In this document: positions 11,061 through 23,287 of the stretch, piece by piece
How positions within the stretch are numbered: the first letter of the stretch is position 1
Layout of the letters: every line of letters begins with the position of its first letter
Assembly (NCBI GenBank): GCA_007449985.2
Contig: VIIQ02000826.1
Location: 1-64,000, forward strand
Reading direction: 5' to 3'
Length of the DNA: 64,000 nucleotides
Source: Desmodesmus armatus
Taxonomy: Eukaryota > Chlorophyta > Chlorophyceae > Sphaeropleales > Scenedesmaceae
Made by a program: the position numbers and the translations under genes
Notes under the pieces: generated by a model
What the model was told of the DNA's origin: nothing
Seen by the model: only the letters and a program-made list of their open reading frames with translations
Databases searched by the model: none

Positions 11061-12136
11061 CAGTCAGGACTCGCTGCCTTTTGGCTGCCTTGAGTCCCTG
11101 CAGTAGCAATACTTTCCAGGCCCCAATGGCACACCACGGGCAGCTGCAGACCCTGCAGGGGCCTCAGCACCAGCCAAGGGCACCTCCTTACCCCAGCCCT
11201 TTCAGCAGCCGGCGCTATGGCGCCTCGGCGCGGTCGGCAGTAGCCGGCGCAGCACCCACGCAGCACTGGCAGCACCCTGGGCCACCTGGGCTACATGGGT
11301 GGCAGCAACCCCAGCAGCGGCAGGGCGGCTGGGCGCCGCCGCCACCGCCCCCTGGCCCACCGCCAGCATCCGAGCAGGGGTGGGTGGCAGCAGAGCCGGA
11401 GTGGGCAGCGGCAGGGCAGGCACGGACAGCAGCAGCGCCGGAGTGGGAGGCAGCAGGACAGGCGCGGGCAGTAGCAGCGCAGGAGGGGGCAGGCCCAGGG
11501 CAGGCCAGGGCAGCAGCAGGGCCGCAGTGGCTCATTCAGCCCTCCTTCCTGCTTGCGTACCTGCGGTCCTTGCAGCGGGGCTATCTGCAGCCAGGCCCAC
11601 CTCTTGCGGTGACCGGGGTCTGCAGGCTGGTCACGCTGCACCTGAAGCAGGCACGCCGCACGAATGGGGGAAACAGGCGGGCCGCCTGTGTGGACACCAT
11701 CATGACCATGCTGTGGTGCACGGGCCTGACCCGTCCCAACAGCACACAGGCATGGGCCGCCTTGCACCAGCACCGCAAGCAGGAAGGCACGGCCCTGCTG
11801 CCGGTCATAGACACCCCAGCAGCGCAGGCAGCAGCACGGGAGGCAGTGGCAGCGGGACACATCACAGTGGGGGAGGGCGATTCAGCGCACATCGTGCCAG
11901 TGTCCTGGGCGCACACCAACCAGCCGGCCGGGAGTGTGGTGGTGACACTGCACCACCTGCCACCGCAGCACGCAGTCAAAGGGGTGGGCACCACCCTCCT
12001 AGAAGCAGCCGGACAGCGGGGAGAAATAGTGGCAGAGTTCCTTGGGGGCAGTTCTCTGATGGGCAACGCACAGCTGACCTGCCCAGCTGCAGACACAGTG
12101 GTGCTGTGGGTGAAGCCGCCACTAGACGACCTGCTG

Positions 12137-12150
12137 TAACTGATCACTTC

Positions 12151-12185
<35 letters not shown>
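12137..12185 (+). mobile_element. LINE-B tail insertion, 15 nt + poly(A)
   Basis: TAACTGATCACTTCC followed by ~34 A. TSD actagacgacctgctg at 12121-12136 and 12186-12201. It adds an in-frame stop to A2 ORF1. Confidence 0.95.
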
Positions 12186-12188
<3 letters not shown>

Positions 12189-12422
12189 AGACGACCTGCT
12201 GCTCACCAGCCTGCCAGCTGCCTTTAACACAGGGGTGTGTGGGGAGCCACCAGTCCAGATCCAGGTGGCGGGCAGGCCCTCTACCGCTCCTGACACCTGG
12301 CTGGCCCTCAACCAGCAGCTATGCAGCGTGCTGCGGTCAGCCCTGCAGCGCGTCACTGCTGCAGGGATGGCGCCCAGCTCTCCACCGCAGCAGCAACAGC
12401 CACAACAGCACGAGCAACTGCA

Positions 12423-12504
12423 TCTTTTATGGAGTGAACCACAGGTTGCTTGGTCCCGCCCAATGTAACTGATCACTTCGGAAAAAAAAAAAAAAAAAAA
12501 AAAA
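12423..12504 (+). mobile_element. LINE-B 3'-end insertion in A2 ORF1
   Basis: About 60 bp of LINE-B 3' end plus poly(A). TSD gcaactgca at 12414-12422 and 12505-12513. Confidence 0.92.
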
Positions 12505-14363
12505 GCAACTGCAGCAACAGCAGCAACAGCAGCAGCAGCAGCAGCCGCCCCTGCCACCTCACTATCAGCAGCAGCAGCACTGCCCTCATCAACGCCAGCA
12601 ACAGCATAGCAGCGGCGGCGCCCCTCAACAGCAACAGCAGCAACAGCCCCAGCAGCAGCAGCCCCTGCTGCCACCGCAGCAGCCGCAACAGCAGCGCCAT
12701 GCCCCTGAGGGAGATGCCAGCGACATGCAGCTGGACTCAGCGTCTGACGCCAACGCCGCAGACCTGCCTGAGGCCCCTCCAGCACCCAGCAGGGCAGGGC
12801 AGAGTGGGAACAAGGCCAGGAGGCAGACATGCTGCAGATGGCGGACATGCTAGTGGGGGACCAGGATAGGAGCTACCCTCTGCCCCTTGAGGAACAGCAG
12901 CAGCTGCGGGATGACTTCCGGCATGCCTTCCGCAGCAGCCTACAGCGGGGGATCAGCCCTACGGACAAAGCCCTGCTCACCTGGCTTGAGCAGCAGCTGA
13001 ACATACCACACCTGCAATACGGCAGCGACAGCGGGGCGGACATGTCGGAGGGGGACGCGGCGGATGCCACACCTGGGCCCACCCGGGACCAGCACCAGGG
13101 GCAGCAGAGCAGAAGGTCCAGGCGCAGGCAGCGCAGCAGGCAGCAGCATCGTGATAGGCAGCAGCATCCACCCACACCACCGCTCAGGCGCTCGGAGCGC
13201 CTTGGAGCAGGGACTCACTCACAGCCGTACGCTAGCGTCTTTGGCCCACACCCACAGCCGGACAACACGCAGCGACAGCCGGGCCGAGCCAGACGCAGCA
13301 GCACACAGCAGGCCAGCGGTGCTGGCACCCAGCCGCTCACACCGGCGACTGCCCACCCCCTTCAGCGCGCCGGAGGGCGCGCCCGGGGGCAGCAGTAGAT
13401 GGTGCAGCCAGCGCCCCCTGGCCGCCCCCTCAGGGTGGCAGCAGTCAACGTCAACGGCCTCAATGCCATCCCACGGCAACTGGAGGTTTTCGCGTGGCTG
13501 CAATCGGAACAGGTAGACGTCGCCCTGCTGTCTGAAACCCACTGCACGGATGCTAACCAGGCCCAACAGTGGGTGCAGCAGGGCGCAGGGCCGGGAAGAC
13601 CGTGGCGGGGCATGGGCTTCTGGTGCAACCAGCGCCAACAGGGGGGGAGGGCAGCGGGAGGAGTGGGTGTCTTGCTGTCACAACGGGTAGTGGGGGAGGC
13701 AGCAGACCCCGTCGTAGAGCATCAGGGCCCGTCGGGCAGGGTCCTGAAGGTGTCCTGGCAGACACCGTGGGGTAGCAAGCTGGCGGCCACAGCAGTGTAT
13801 GCGCCATGCCAGCCCCAGGACAGGTCAGCTTTCTTCTTAGGGGAATATGTAGATGCGGTAACGTCTGGCACACAGCAGGGGCAGATAGTCGGGGGCGATT
13901 TCAACTGCGTCATGCGCCCGGCGGATGTGCTGCCAGCTGCACAGCAGCAGCCGGCAGCATCCGGCCGCATGGTGGGTGGGTCAGACCTGCGAACAGCTAA
14001 CTTCTTGGCTGGCCTGCAGGATGCATGGCTGCTGCAGCACCCGGACCAGCTGCAGCCAACCCACTACACGCAGCATGCCGGCAGCACAGACAGCGCAGGA
14101 CAGCAGGTGCAGGGCCCTATCTCGGGGGGACGCATCGACTATGTCTTCCTTTCGGACGACATGATTGATGCTGGATGGCTGCACAGCACACAGCAGCACA
14201 GGCGCTTCCCCAGCGACCACCGCCCAGTGCTGGCCTCCCTCTTGCCGCCAGGCACGCCGGAGCCTGGCAAGGGGCGCTGGCGCTTCCCCAACCACATGCT
14301 AGGGTTGGAGGCCTTCAGGGAGCAGTACCGCAGCAACCTGCAGGATGCCATAACAGCACTGGA

Positions 14364-14398
14364 CTCACTTCCAAAAAAAAAAAAAAAAAAAAAAAAAA
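14364..14398 (+). mobile_element. Tail insertion (CTCACTTCC + poly(A))
   Basis: Nine bases of a LINE terminus plus ~26 A. TSD ataacagcactgga at 14350-14363 and 14399-14412. Confidence 0.9.
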
Positions 14399-14424
14399 AT
14401 AACAGCACTGGAGCAGCGCAGCCC

Positions 14425-14455
<31 letters not shown>

Positions 14456-15007
14456 CAGGGTAAGCAAGTTACAAGAGCGGAGTCAAGCAACAGAAGCTAC
14501 CCCTCAAGGGCTCTGGCAAGAGGATGGCGCAACCTGACCGGCGCCACCCTGTGAAGGGGCAGACCACCACCCTCACCACATGGTCAAATGAGCGGCGCAT
14601 TGCAGCGCAGCCTGCTGAAAGCAGACACCAGGGCTCCACCACGCACCCGCAAATTGTCTACGATAGTCACTGCCGGCTGTCGCGCAGGCGGAACTGCAGA
14701 AACTATACAAAAGCAAAGTGACACCACACGGCTGAACTCGCCTGGAACGGAACGCCGCGCAAGGCGGCACAATGGCTAAGTCACTAGCACCCCCTGCCGG
14801 GCTGTACACACCAACCTTGGCTGGTAGCATGAACCGGCCCCCCACAGTATGCACAAAACCACTCACCACTAATGCTGAAACCAAACCCCAACCCCCATCC
14901 CTACTGCATCGCAGCAGCAGAAGCCCACCCCCATTTTTTTGTAGATGGGATGTTTTGGTGGGCCCAAAATGTCCCGTCCAAGGACCCCCACTCCCTGAAA
15001 AGGCCCA

Positions 15008-18000
15008 TCAAGCATCCCCTGGCAGCACAAGGCGGGGCCCGGTGCCATCCCCCACTGCGTACAACACCCCCGGCTGCTGCCATTTGGCGGCGAACCGCTC
15101 CGGCAGCAACTCAGGGTTGCGGCCCCGGAGCCAAGACAAAGGCACCCCAGAGTTCAGGCGGATGTCCCCTTGTGTCCTGAGCCAGTCCTGCGAGAGCTGC
15201 TGCTGCAGTGCTGCCCTAAACCTATGGGTGACAGCCGCACTGCTGTACGGGCGGCCCTCACTGGCACATCGAACCACCCAGAAGGACTCAAGCAGCAGCA
15301 GGCGTAGGTAAGTCCACAACTGGCGCAGCTGCGCTGGTGGCTGCCACACCGAGCTGTCATCCAGCAATAGGATGCGGGTGCTGCTAAAGTCTACCGTTTC
15401 CCCTGGCTGCACCCTGTGCCACACCTGCGCAAACCACGCCCATACGGCCACTGCCACCGGGCACTGCACAAAGAGGTGGGACAGAGACTCGAGCTGGTAG
15501 CTGTCCGGGCTCGGAGCTGGAGCCTGCAATTGCTGCTGGAGCTGCTGCTGCTGCTGTGGCAGTAGCTGATGTGTTTCCCCACCGCCACCCTGGCTGCGCA
15601 GCTGCGGCTGGGGTGTTGCCCCACCCCCACCTTGCCCTTGCTGCAGCATGCCTGCCTGCGTTGGCGGCGGCTGCAGCAGCCCTCCCTCCCCAACCTGTCC
15701 CTGCTGCTGTTGCTGGTGTTGCACCCCCCCAGCCTGGCCCAGCTGTTGCTGCTGTTGCTGCTGTGGAGGGTGCTGCTGCCCCGGTTGGCACTGCGGTTGC
15801 GGGCAGCAGCACCTCAGCAACTCCTGCATGTTAGTGGCAGCATACACCCTACCGCCCCCAACCATGACGGCTGCATGGAGCATCTGCCACCCAAAGACTC
15901 TCAGCGGCCGCGGCAGGCGCTTGTCTGCAGCCCGGCGGTATGCTGCCACCCAGTCTGAGTCGGCTGGTGCAGCAGGCGGCAGGCCCCGCTCCAGAGGGTC
16001 CTTGCTGTCATCCACAGCTGGGGCAGCGACGTGCTGCAAGTCCTGCTGTTGTCGCCAGGCTGTCGGCTGCGACCCTGCTGCCGTAGCTGCCCTGTCTGTC
16101 ACTCGCTGCCGGACATGCTGGCGAGCTGGGCTGGCGTGCATCCAGGGGGCATCATACGCTGCCATCTGGTCGGCAGTGGTGATGCTGCGGCTGGAGCTGC
16201 CGCTGTTGAAGCCCGCCTGCATCATCTCTCCAAAGCTGCGCTTGTGCTTCCCTTCAAGCTGCTGCAGGGCGGAGCCCGGTGCCAGGGTGCCTTCACTATC
16301 CCGCCACAAGCGCGGCCGTACACCCACCGCTGGGACCCAGCCACGCTGTGATCTGCAGCTGAGCTGCACTAGCCTGCGGGTGGCTTCTCTGACCGAATAC
16401 CGTGGCAGTGGCAAGTCAGGCCCAAAACCCCAGACGTTGGGGTCTACCTGAATCTCATCCCACCGCCCTACCAGATAGTATGCCGCCGGAGGGTCCCTTG
16501 GCTCCCCCCCTGGCTGCTGCTGCCGCTGCTTGTGCTGTCCGCGGGGGCCGCCCAAGGGGGCAAACACCACGCAGCACGGCGACAGCGCCGCGTCCGGTGG
16601 CAGGTCTGGCTCTGCGTCGAGGCAGCGTAGGCTGCCGTCCTGCTGCACGTCATACCAGTGGACTGCATCCTCGCCCTGCTGCCGAGCCCACCTGCGCTGT
16701 GGGTCCAAGCGCCACTGCGGCTGCGCTGGCGCCTGCATAGTCGCTTGCCATGCCTCTGGCAGCACGAGGCCGTCAGTAGCTGGCACAAAGGCCAGCCGTG
16801 GCGCCACCTGCCCCAGGGTTGTGCCCGCCAGGCGGGGCACCAAAGTGCTGGGCAAGCTGGGGACAGAGGTGAACAGCCCACCTGTGACAGCGCTGGCCAC
16901 GCTGTAGTTCCCTATGACTGGCTCCAGTTGTATCTGCTCGACTGTCATGCCCTCGTGGGAGACCCGCCTGTGCAGCCCCAGCGCCTGAAACGCTGCAATG
17001 TGTGCTGCGTGTCTAGCGCCGAGGCGCCGCCGCTGTGCTGCTGCTGCCTGTCCAGAAGAGTGCTGCTGCAGCAGCAGCCGCTCCCCCGCCCCCGGCGCTG
17101 CACGGTCCAGGTTCGCCCGCATGAACTGCTTCCATGCGTGCCTGTGCGGGTGCAGCAGTGCTGCCATGACCTTTGCCTGCATGGCGGTGATGTGCGCCTG
17201 CACATCCACGCAGGCGACGCCACCCTGCTTGGCCTGCAGGCTGGCCACCTGCTGAGCCGGGCGCCATCGCAGCTGTCGGTCGTCGGTGTTGCGGATACAC
17301 CCCAACCCCAGCACAAAGGCGGAGATGCGCCGCTGGATAAGGCGCAGGAGGTCGGCAGGCACCGGCACAAACTGCGCATGGTACACCAAGCAGGAGGCCA
17401 GCACCTGCCGGGCGACTTCACACCTGCCCAGCAGGGTGAGGTCGTACCTACTCCAAGTGCGTGCCCGGTGCCCAATGTTGTGTAACCGCTGCTCGAAAAG
17501 CTGTCTGGCAAAGGCTGTCGCCCCCTGACTGATAGGAGTATGCCTAGATGCTTGATAGGGGTGTCTGCTGTGTTAACAAACTGTACCCCCGTCGCTGCAT
17601 CCAAACCCTGCAACCCGCTGTGAAGTCCCAGCCCCATACCTCGGCTCTTGTCAACATTAAGCTTGGCCGCGCTGGCTGCACAGAACGGCGCCACCGCCTG
17701 CTGCAGCAAGGTGCCCACATCGGCTGGTGCAGCCGCGTGCAGGGTGGTGTCGTCTGCATGCTGGTGGCAGCAGGGCGCAGGGCCGTGGCCGTCAGGAAGG
17801 CTGATGCTGGTGATCCTGCCCTCCCGCTGCAGCTGCCGGCACCGGGCTGCTAGCGGCTGTGCTGCTATGACATACAGCAGCGGGCTGAGGGGGCTGCCCT
17901 GCGCGCAGCCTGAAGGGATGTCAAACACCCTGCTGCGGTGGCCGCCATTGAAGATTATCTGCCCTACTGTGCCCTCCAGCAGCAGGCGCACCCAGCGCCT

Positions 18001-19319
18001 GCTGCTCTCAGGGAACCCCATGGCCGCCATGCAGCGCAGCAGCCACCCCCTGTTGAGGCGGTCGTAAGCTTTCTCAAAGTCTAAAAAGACAATGCAGCCC
18101 GGCCGCTGCACCTCCTGGAGGTAGTCGATTTCCTCCAGGTGCAGCAGCACGTTGTCTGCAATGTCGCGCCCCGGCACGAACGCTGTCTGTGTTGGGTCTA
18201 TGACGCTGGCGCAAGCTGGCCCAAGCCTGTGCACCATTACCTTGGCGATGATCTTGAGGTCGCAGTTGAGGAGGGTGATGGGCCTGTAGCTGGCAGGGTC
18301 GGCTCTGGGCTTGCCACCCCCCTTGTAGATCAGGGTGATCAGGCCCAGCCGCTGCGACTCGGACAGCCGCAGCGCCGGCTGCTGGAAGCTGTAGTTGAAG
18401 GCTGCCACCAGGGGCTGCCCCACACCTCCCACATGGCAGTGTAGAACTCATAGGTGAGCCCGTCGCTGCCAGGGGCCTTGCCCCGGGGCAAGCTGGCCAG
18501 TGCCGCTTGCACCTCCTGCCCTGTCAGGGTACCCTCCTCCCCTTCCCGCTGCACTGCTGCTGCTGTTGCTCGTCTAGCTGCTTATCTATTGCTGCCAGCA
18601 TCACATCCTGCTGTTGCTGGTCGGTCGGATGGCAGGAGAACAGGCCGCCCTTGGCAGGATCGTAGAAGTCCGCCAGCAGCCCTCCCACCGCTGCCACCCC
18701 TTCTGTGCCCTGGGCTGCTACCGTCACCCCGTCCGGCCGCTGCACCTCACTTATGACTTGAGGCTCCTGTGCTGCGCGTGCCAGCTGGTGGAACCAGAAG
18801 GTGGACTGTTCCCAAAGACTTCCCACAGCGGCTCAGTTGCTGCTGTTTGCTGCTGCAGCTGGCTGCGTTCGAAGGCAGTGAGTGCCCCCTCAGCCGCCAG
18901 CTGCTGCCGTACAGACTCTGTGTCCCGCAGCACGCGTTGCTGTCGCCTCGCCATGCGCACCTGGTGCCAGAGGCGCGAGCGTTCCTGGTGCTGCTGCTGT
19001 TTGAGAAGGAGCTGTTGCTGTTTGCAGAGATCCTGCGCCAGCTGCTTGATGTGCTCCCACTGCGCAGCTGGGTCCGAAGGCGGGCTGCGCTGCTCCAGTG
19101 CTGTTATGGCATCCTGCAGGTTGCTGCGGTACTGCTCCCTGAAGGCCTCCACCCCCAGCATGTGGTTGGGGAAGCGCCAGCGCCCCTTGCCAGGCTCGGG
19201 TGTGCCTGGCGGCTGGAGGGAGGCCAGCACTGGGCGGTGGTCGCTGGGAAAGCGCCTGTGCTGCTGCGTGCTGTGCAACCACCCAGCATCAATCATGTCG
19301 TCCGAGAGGAAGACATAGT
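15008..19319 (-). pseudogene. LINE-A ORF2 (A3), lacking most of EN
   Basis: The C-terminal ~800 codons are open (15008-17404 and a little beyond), covering the end of RT, the thumb region, the zinc finger with Q/P insert and the terminal LVLPGDA. Upstream, one-base losses in C-runs near 17521 (C5 for C6), 18420, 18546 and 18811 shift the frame repeatedly. RT motifs FLDFEKAYDR, GCAQGSPLSP and QHADDT are readable across frames. EN keeps only its last motifs (IDYVFLS, DHRP). Confidence 0.88.
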
Positions 19320-19583
19320 CGTGACCAGCCTGCAGACCCCAGTCACTGCAAGAGGTGGGCCTGGCTGCAGATAGCCCCGCTGCAAGGACCGCAGGTACGC
19401 AAGCAGGAAGGAGGGCTGAATGAGCCACTGCGGCCCTGCTGCTGCCGTGGCCTGCCTTGGGCCTGCCCCCTCCTGCGCTGCTACTGCTCGCGCCTGTCCT
19501 GCTGCCTCCCACTCCGGCGCTGCTGCTGTCCGTGCCTGCTCTGCCGCTGCCCACTCCGGCTCTGCTGCTACCCACCCCTGCTC
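19320..19583 (-). pseudogene. LINE-A ORF1 fragment (A3)
   Basis: Reverse complement of A2 ORF1 from about 11640 back to 11372 (the P/A-rich N-terminal half), with scattered substitutions. It is fused to the EN remnant by the internal deletion. Confidence 0.85.
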
Positions 19584-20204
19584 GCAGCCCGCCTTTGGAC
19601 CCAGCTGCGCAGTGGGAGCACATCAAGCAGCTGGCGCAGGATCTCTGCAAACAGCAACAGCTCCTTCTCAAACAGCAGCAGCACCAGGAACGCTCGCGCC
19701 TCTGGCACCAGGTGCGCATGGCGAGGCGACAGCAACGCGTGCTGCGGGACACAGAGTCTGTACGGCAGCAGCTGGCGGCTGAGGGGGCACTCACTGCCTT
19801 CGAACGCAGCCAGCTGCAGCAGCAAACAGCAGCAACTGAGCCGCTGTGGGAAGTCTTTGGGGAACAGTCCACCTTCTGGTTCCACCAGCTGGCACGCGCA
19901 GCACAGGAGCCTCAAGTCATAAGTGAGGTGCAGCGGCCGGACGGGGTGACGGTAGCAGCCCAGGGCACAGAAGGGGTGGCAGCGGTGGGAGGGCTGCTGG
20001 CGGACTTCTACGATCCTGCCAAGGGCGGCCTGTTCTCCTGCCATCCGACCGACCAGCAACAGCAGGATGTGATGCTGGCAGCAATAGATAAGCAGCTAGA
20101 CGAGCAACAGCAGCAGCAGTGCAGCGGGGAAGGGGAGGAGGGTACCCTGACAGGGCAGGAGGTGCAAGCGGCACTGGCCAGCTTGCCCCGGGGCAAGGCC
20201 CTGG

Positions 20205-20264
20205 CCCCGGTTGCTTGGTCCCGCCCAATGTAACTGATCACTTCAAAAAAAAAAAAAAAAAAAA
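20205..20264 (+). mobile_element. LINE-B 3'-end insertion in A2 ORF2
   Basis: About 40 nt of LINE-B terminus (from GGTTGCTTGGTCCCGCCC) plus poly(A). TSD aaggccc(c)tgg at 20195-20204 and 20265-20275. Confidence 0.92.
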
Positions 20265-20783
20265 AAGGCCCCTGGCAGCGACGGGCTCACCTATGAGTTC
20301 TACACTGCCATGTGGGAGGTGGTGAGGCAGCCCCTTGTGGAAGCCTTCAACTACAGCTTCCAGCAGCCGGCGCTGCGGCTGTCCGAGTCGCAGCGGCTGG
20401 GCCTGATCACCCTGCTCTACAAGGGGGGTGGCAAGCCCAGAGCCGACCCTGCCAGCTATAGGCCCATCACTCTCCTAAACTGCGACCTCAAGATCATCGC
20501 CAAGGTGATGGTGCACAGGTTTGGGCCAGCTTGCGCCAGCGTCATAGACCCCACACAGACAGCGTTCGTGCCGGGGCGCGACATTGCAGACAACGTGCTG
20601 CTGCACCTGGAGGAAATCGACTACCTCCAGGAGGTGCAGCGGCCGGGCAGCATTGTCTTTTTGGACTTTGAGAAAGCCTACGACCGCCTCAACAGGGGGT
20701 GGTTGTTGCGCTGCATGGAGGCCATGGGGTTCCCTGAGAGCAGCAGGCGCTGGGTGCGCCTGCTGCTGGAGGGCACAGTAGGG

Positions 20784-21313
20784 CCCACCAAAACATCCCA
20801 TCTACAAAAAATGGGGGTGGGCTTCTGCTGCTGCGATGCAGTAGGGATGGGGGTTGGGGTTTGGTTTCAGCATTAGTGGTGAGTGGTTTTGTGCATACTG
20901 TGGGGGGCCGGTTCATGCTACCAGCCAAGGTTGGTGTGTACAGCCCGGCAGGGGGTGCTAGTGACTTAGCCATTGTGCCGCCTTGCGCGGCGTTCCGTTC
21001 CAGGCGAGTTCAGCCGTGTGGTGTCACTTTGCTTTTGTATAGTTTCTGCAGTTCCGCCTGCGCGACAGCCGGCAGTGACTATCGTAGACAATTTGCGGGT
21101 GCGTGGTGGAGCCCTGGTGTCTGCTTTCAGCAGGCTGCGCTGCAATGCGCCGCTCATTTGACCATGTGGTGAGGGTGGTGGTCTGCCCCTTCACAGGGTG
21201 GCGCCGGTCAGGTTGCGCCATCCTCTTGCCAGAGCCCTTGAGGGGTAGCTTCTGTTGCTTGACTCCGCTCTTGTAACTTGCTTACCCTGGAAAAAAAAAA
21301 AAAAAAAAAAAAA
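20784..21313 (+). mobile_element. LINE-A copy A4: 3' UTR only
   Basis: A 5'-truncated LINE-A carrying only 3' UTR, ending TTGCTTACCCTGG plus A24. TSD acagtaggg at 20775-20783 and 21314-21322. Its sequence is closest to the A3 3' UTR. Confidence 0.93.
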
Positions 21314-21357
21314 ACAGTAGGGCAGATAGTGTTCAATGGCGGCCACCGCAGCAGGGT

Positions 21358-21360
<3 letters not shown>

Positions 21361-21392
<32 letters not shown>
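21361..21392 (-). mobile_element. Tail-only insertion (poly(T))
   Basis: A pure T run of ~32 with TSD cagggtgtt(tt) at 21352-21360 and 21393-21403. No element sequence is detectable, unless the first TSD bases CAGGG mask a LINE-A terminus. Confidence 0.85.
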
Positions 21393-21508
21393 CAGGGTGT
21401 TTTACATCCCTTCAGGCTGCGCGCAGGGCAGCCCCCTCAGCCCGCTTCTGTATGTCATAGCAGCACAGCCGCTAGCAGCCCGCTGCCGGCAGCTGCAGCG
21501 GGAGGGCA

Positions 21509-21512
<4 letters not shown>

Positions 21513-21544
<32 letters not shown>
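21513..21544 (-). mobile_element. Tail-only insertion (poly(T))
   Basis: Pure T run with the 18-bp TSD gcagcgggagggcaggat at 21495-21512 and 21545-21562. Confidence 0.93.
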
Positions 21545-21546
<2 letters not shown>

Positions 21547-22209
21547 AGCGGGAGGGCAGGATCACCAGCATCAGCCTTCCTGACGGCCACGGCCCTGCGC
21601 CCTGCTGCCACCAGCACGCAGACGACACCACCCTGCACGCGGCTGCACCAGCCGATGTGGGCACCTTGCTGCAGCAGGCGGTGGCGCCGTTCTGTGCAGC
21701 CAGCGCAGCCAAGCTTAACGTTGACAAGAGCCGAGGTATGGGGCTGGGACTTCACAGCGGGTTGCAGGGTTTGGATGCAGCGACGGGGGTACAGTTTGTT
21801 AACACGACAGACACCCCTATCAAGCATCTGGGCATACTCCTATCGGTCAGGGGGGCGACAGCCTTTGCCAGACAGCTTTTCGAGCAGCGGCTACACAGCA
21901 TTGGGCGCCGGGCACGCACCTGGAGTAGGTACGACCTCACCCTGCTGGGCAGGTGTGAAGTCGCCCGCAGGTGCTGGCCTCCTGCTTGGTGTACCATGCG
22001 CAGTTTGTGCCAGTGCCTGCCGACCTCATGCGCCTTATCCAGCGGCGCATCTCCGCCTTTGTGCTGGGGTTGGGGTGTATCCGCAACACCGACGACCGGC
22101 AGCTGCGATGGCGCCCAGCTCAGCAGGTGGCCAGCCTGCAGGCCAAGCAGGGTGGCATCGCCTGCGTGGATGTGCAGGCGCACGTCACCGCCATGCAGGC
22201 AAAGGTCAT

Positions 22210-22222
22210 AAAAAAAAAAAAA
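22210..22222 (+). mobile_element. Tail-only insertion (poly(A))
   Basis: A run of ~16 A between two copies of aaaggtcat (22201-22209, 22223-22231). Confidence 0.85.
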
Positions 22223-22525
22223 AAAGGTCATGGCAGCACTGCTGCACCCGCACAGGCACGCATGGAAGCAGTTCATGCGGGCGAACCTGGACCGTGCAGC
22301 GCTGGGGGCGGGGGAGCGGCTGCTGCTGCAGCAGCACTCCTCTGGACAGGCAGCAGCAGCACAGCGGCGGCGCCTCAGCGCTAGGCACGCAGCACACATT
22401 GCAGCGTTTCAGGCGCTGGGGCTGCACAGGAGGGTCTCCCACGAGGGCATGACAGTCGAGCAGATACAACTGGAGCCAGTCATAGGGAACTACAGCGTGG
22501 CCAGCGCTGTCACAGGTGGGCTGTT

Positions 22526-22605
22526 TTTTTTTTTTTTTTTTTTTTTTTTTCCGAAGTGATCAGTTACATTGGGCGGGACCAAGCAACCTGTGGTTCACTC
22601 CATAA
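22526..22605 (-). mobile_element. LINE-B 3'-end insertion in A2
   Basis: Poly(T) plus ~54 bp of LINE-B terminus. TSD aggtgggctgtt at 22514-22525 and 22606-22617. Confidence 0.94.
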
Positions 22606-23007
22606 AGGTGGGCTGTTCACCTCTGTCCCCAGCTTGCCCAGCACTCTGGTGCCCCGCCTGACGGGCACAACCCTTGGGCAGGTGGCGCCACGGCTGGCCT
22701 TTGTGCCAGCTACTGACGGCCTCGTGCTGCCAGAGGCATGGCAAGCGACTCTGCAGGCGCCAGCGCAGCCGCAGTGGCGCTTGGACCCACAGCGCAGGTG
22801 GGCTCGGCAGCAGGGCGAGGATGCAGTCCATTGGTATGACGTGCAGCAGGACGGCAGCCTCTGCTGCCTCGACGCAGAGCCGGACCTGCCACCGGACACG
22901 CAGCTGTCGCCGTGCTGCGTGGTGTTTGCCCCCATGGGCGGCCCCCGCGGCCAGCACAAGCAGCGGCAGCAGCAGCCAGGGGGGGAGCCAAGGGACCCTC
23001 CGGTTCC

Positions 23008-23253
23008 TGTGACCTGCCGCAGTTGGTCTACGGACGGCTGTGGTGTATAGAGGACACTGGGCGCACGGTCAGGCCCTGGATGCCCTTCGGGGCTGCTTCT
23101 CACGGAGCTGTCTGCACGGCCCTGCGATGGTGTCCCCTGCACAAGGGGTGCCGTGGGGTGGGTGTCACAACAGGTTGCCCCATCCTCCCGCTGGATCTTT
23201 TTATGGAGTGAACCACAGGTTGCTTGGTCCCGCCCAATGTAACTGATCACTTC

Positions 23254-23284
<31 letters not shown>
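23008..23284 (+). mobile_element. LINE-B 3'-end insertion in B2
   Basis: About 247 bp of 3' UTR plus ~30 A. TSD accctccggttcc at 22995-23007 and 23285-23297 spans the A2/B2 junction, so this insertion is younger than B2. Confidence 0.95.

Positions 23285-23287
<3 letters not shown>

Larger units (their letters stand above)
11126..13398 (+). pseudogene. LINE-A ORF1 (A2), interrupted by two insertions
   Basis: Probable ORF1 (nucleic-acid-binding protein of the RNP, by analogy with L1-type LINEs). ATG 11126 begins MAHHGQLQTLQ. Parts in order: P/G/A-rich N-terminus; a core with the segment GSVVVTLHHLPPQHAVKG and …TVVLWVKPP, resembling the LINE-B ORF1 core; a Q-rich region; an acidic/basic C-terminus with LRRSERL, shared with LINE-B as LRRSGRL. 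No CCHC zinc knuckle is seen. It is interrupted at 12137-12185 and 12423-12504 by LINE-B tails, and the frame also shifts near 12800. The TAG stop (13396-13398) abuts the ORF2 ATG. RNA-binding role is inference. Confidence 0.75.
14428..19583 (-). mobile_element. LINE-A copy A3, antisense inside A2, internally deleted
   Basis: Minus strand: poly(T) 14428-14455, 3' UTR 14456-15007, ORF2 15008-19319, then ORF1 sequence 19320-19583. The TSD gcagcccgccttt at 14418-14430 and 19584-19596 proves it is one insertion into A2. At 19319/19320 the sequence jumps from the EN IDYVFLS region directly into mid-ORF1, so roughly 2.5 kb relative to A2 (end of ORF1 plus start of EN) is missing. The 5' end is truncated within ORF1. 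Confidence 0.92.
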
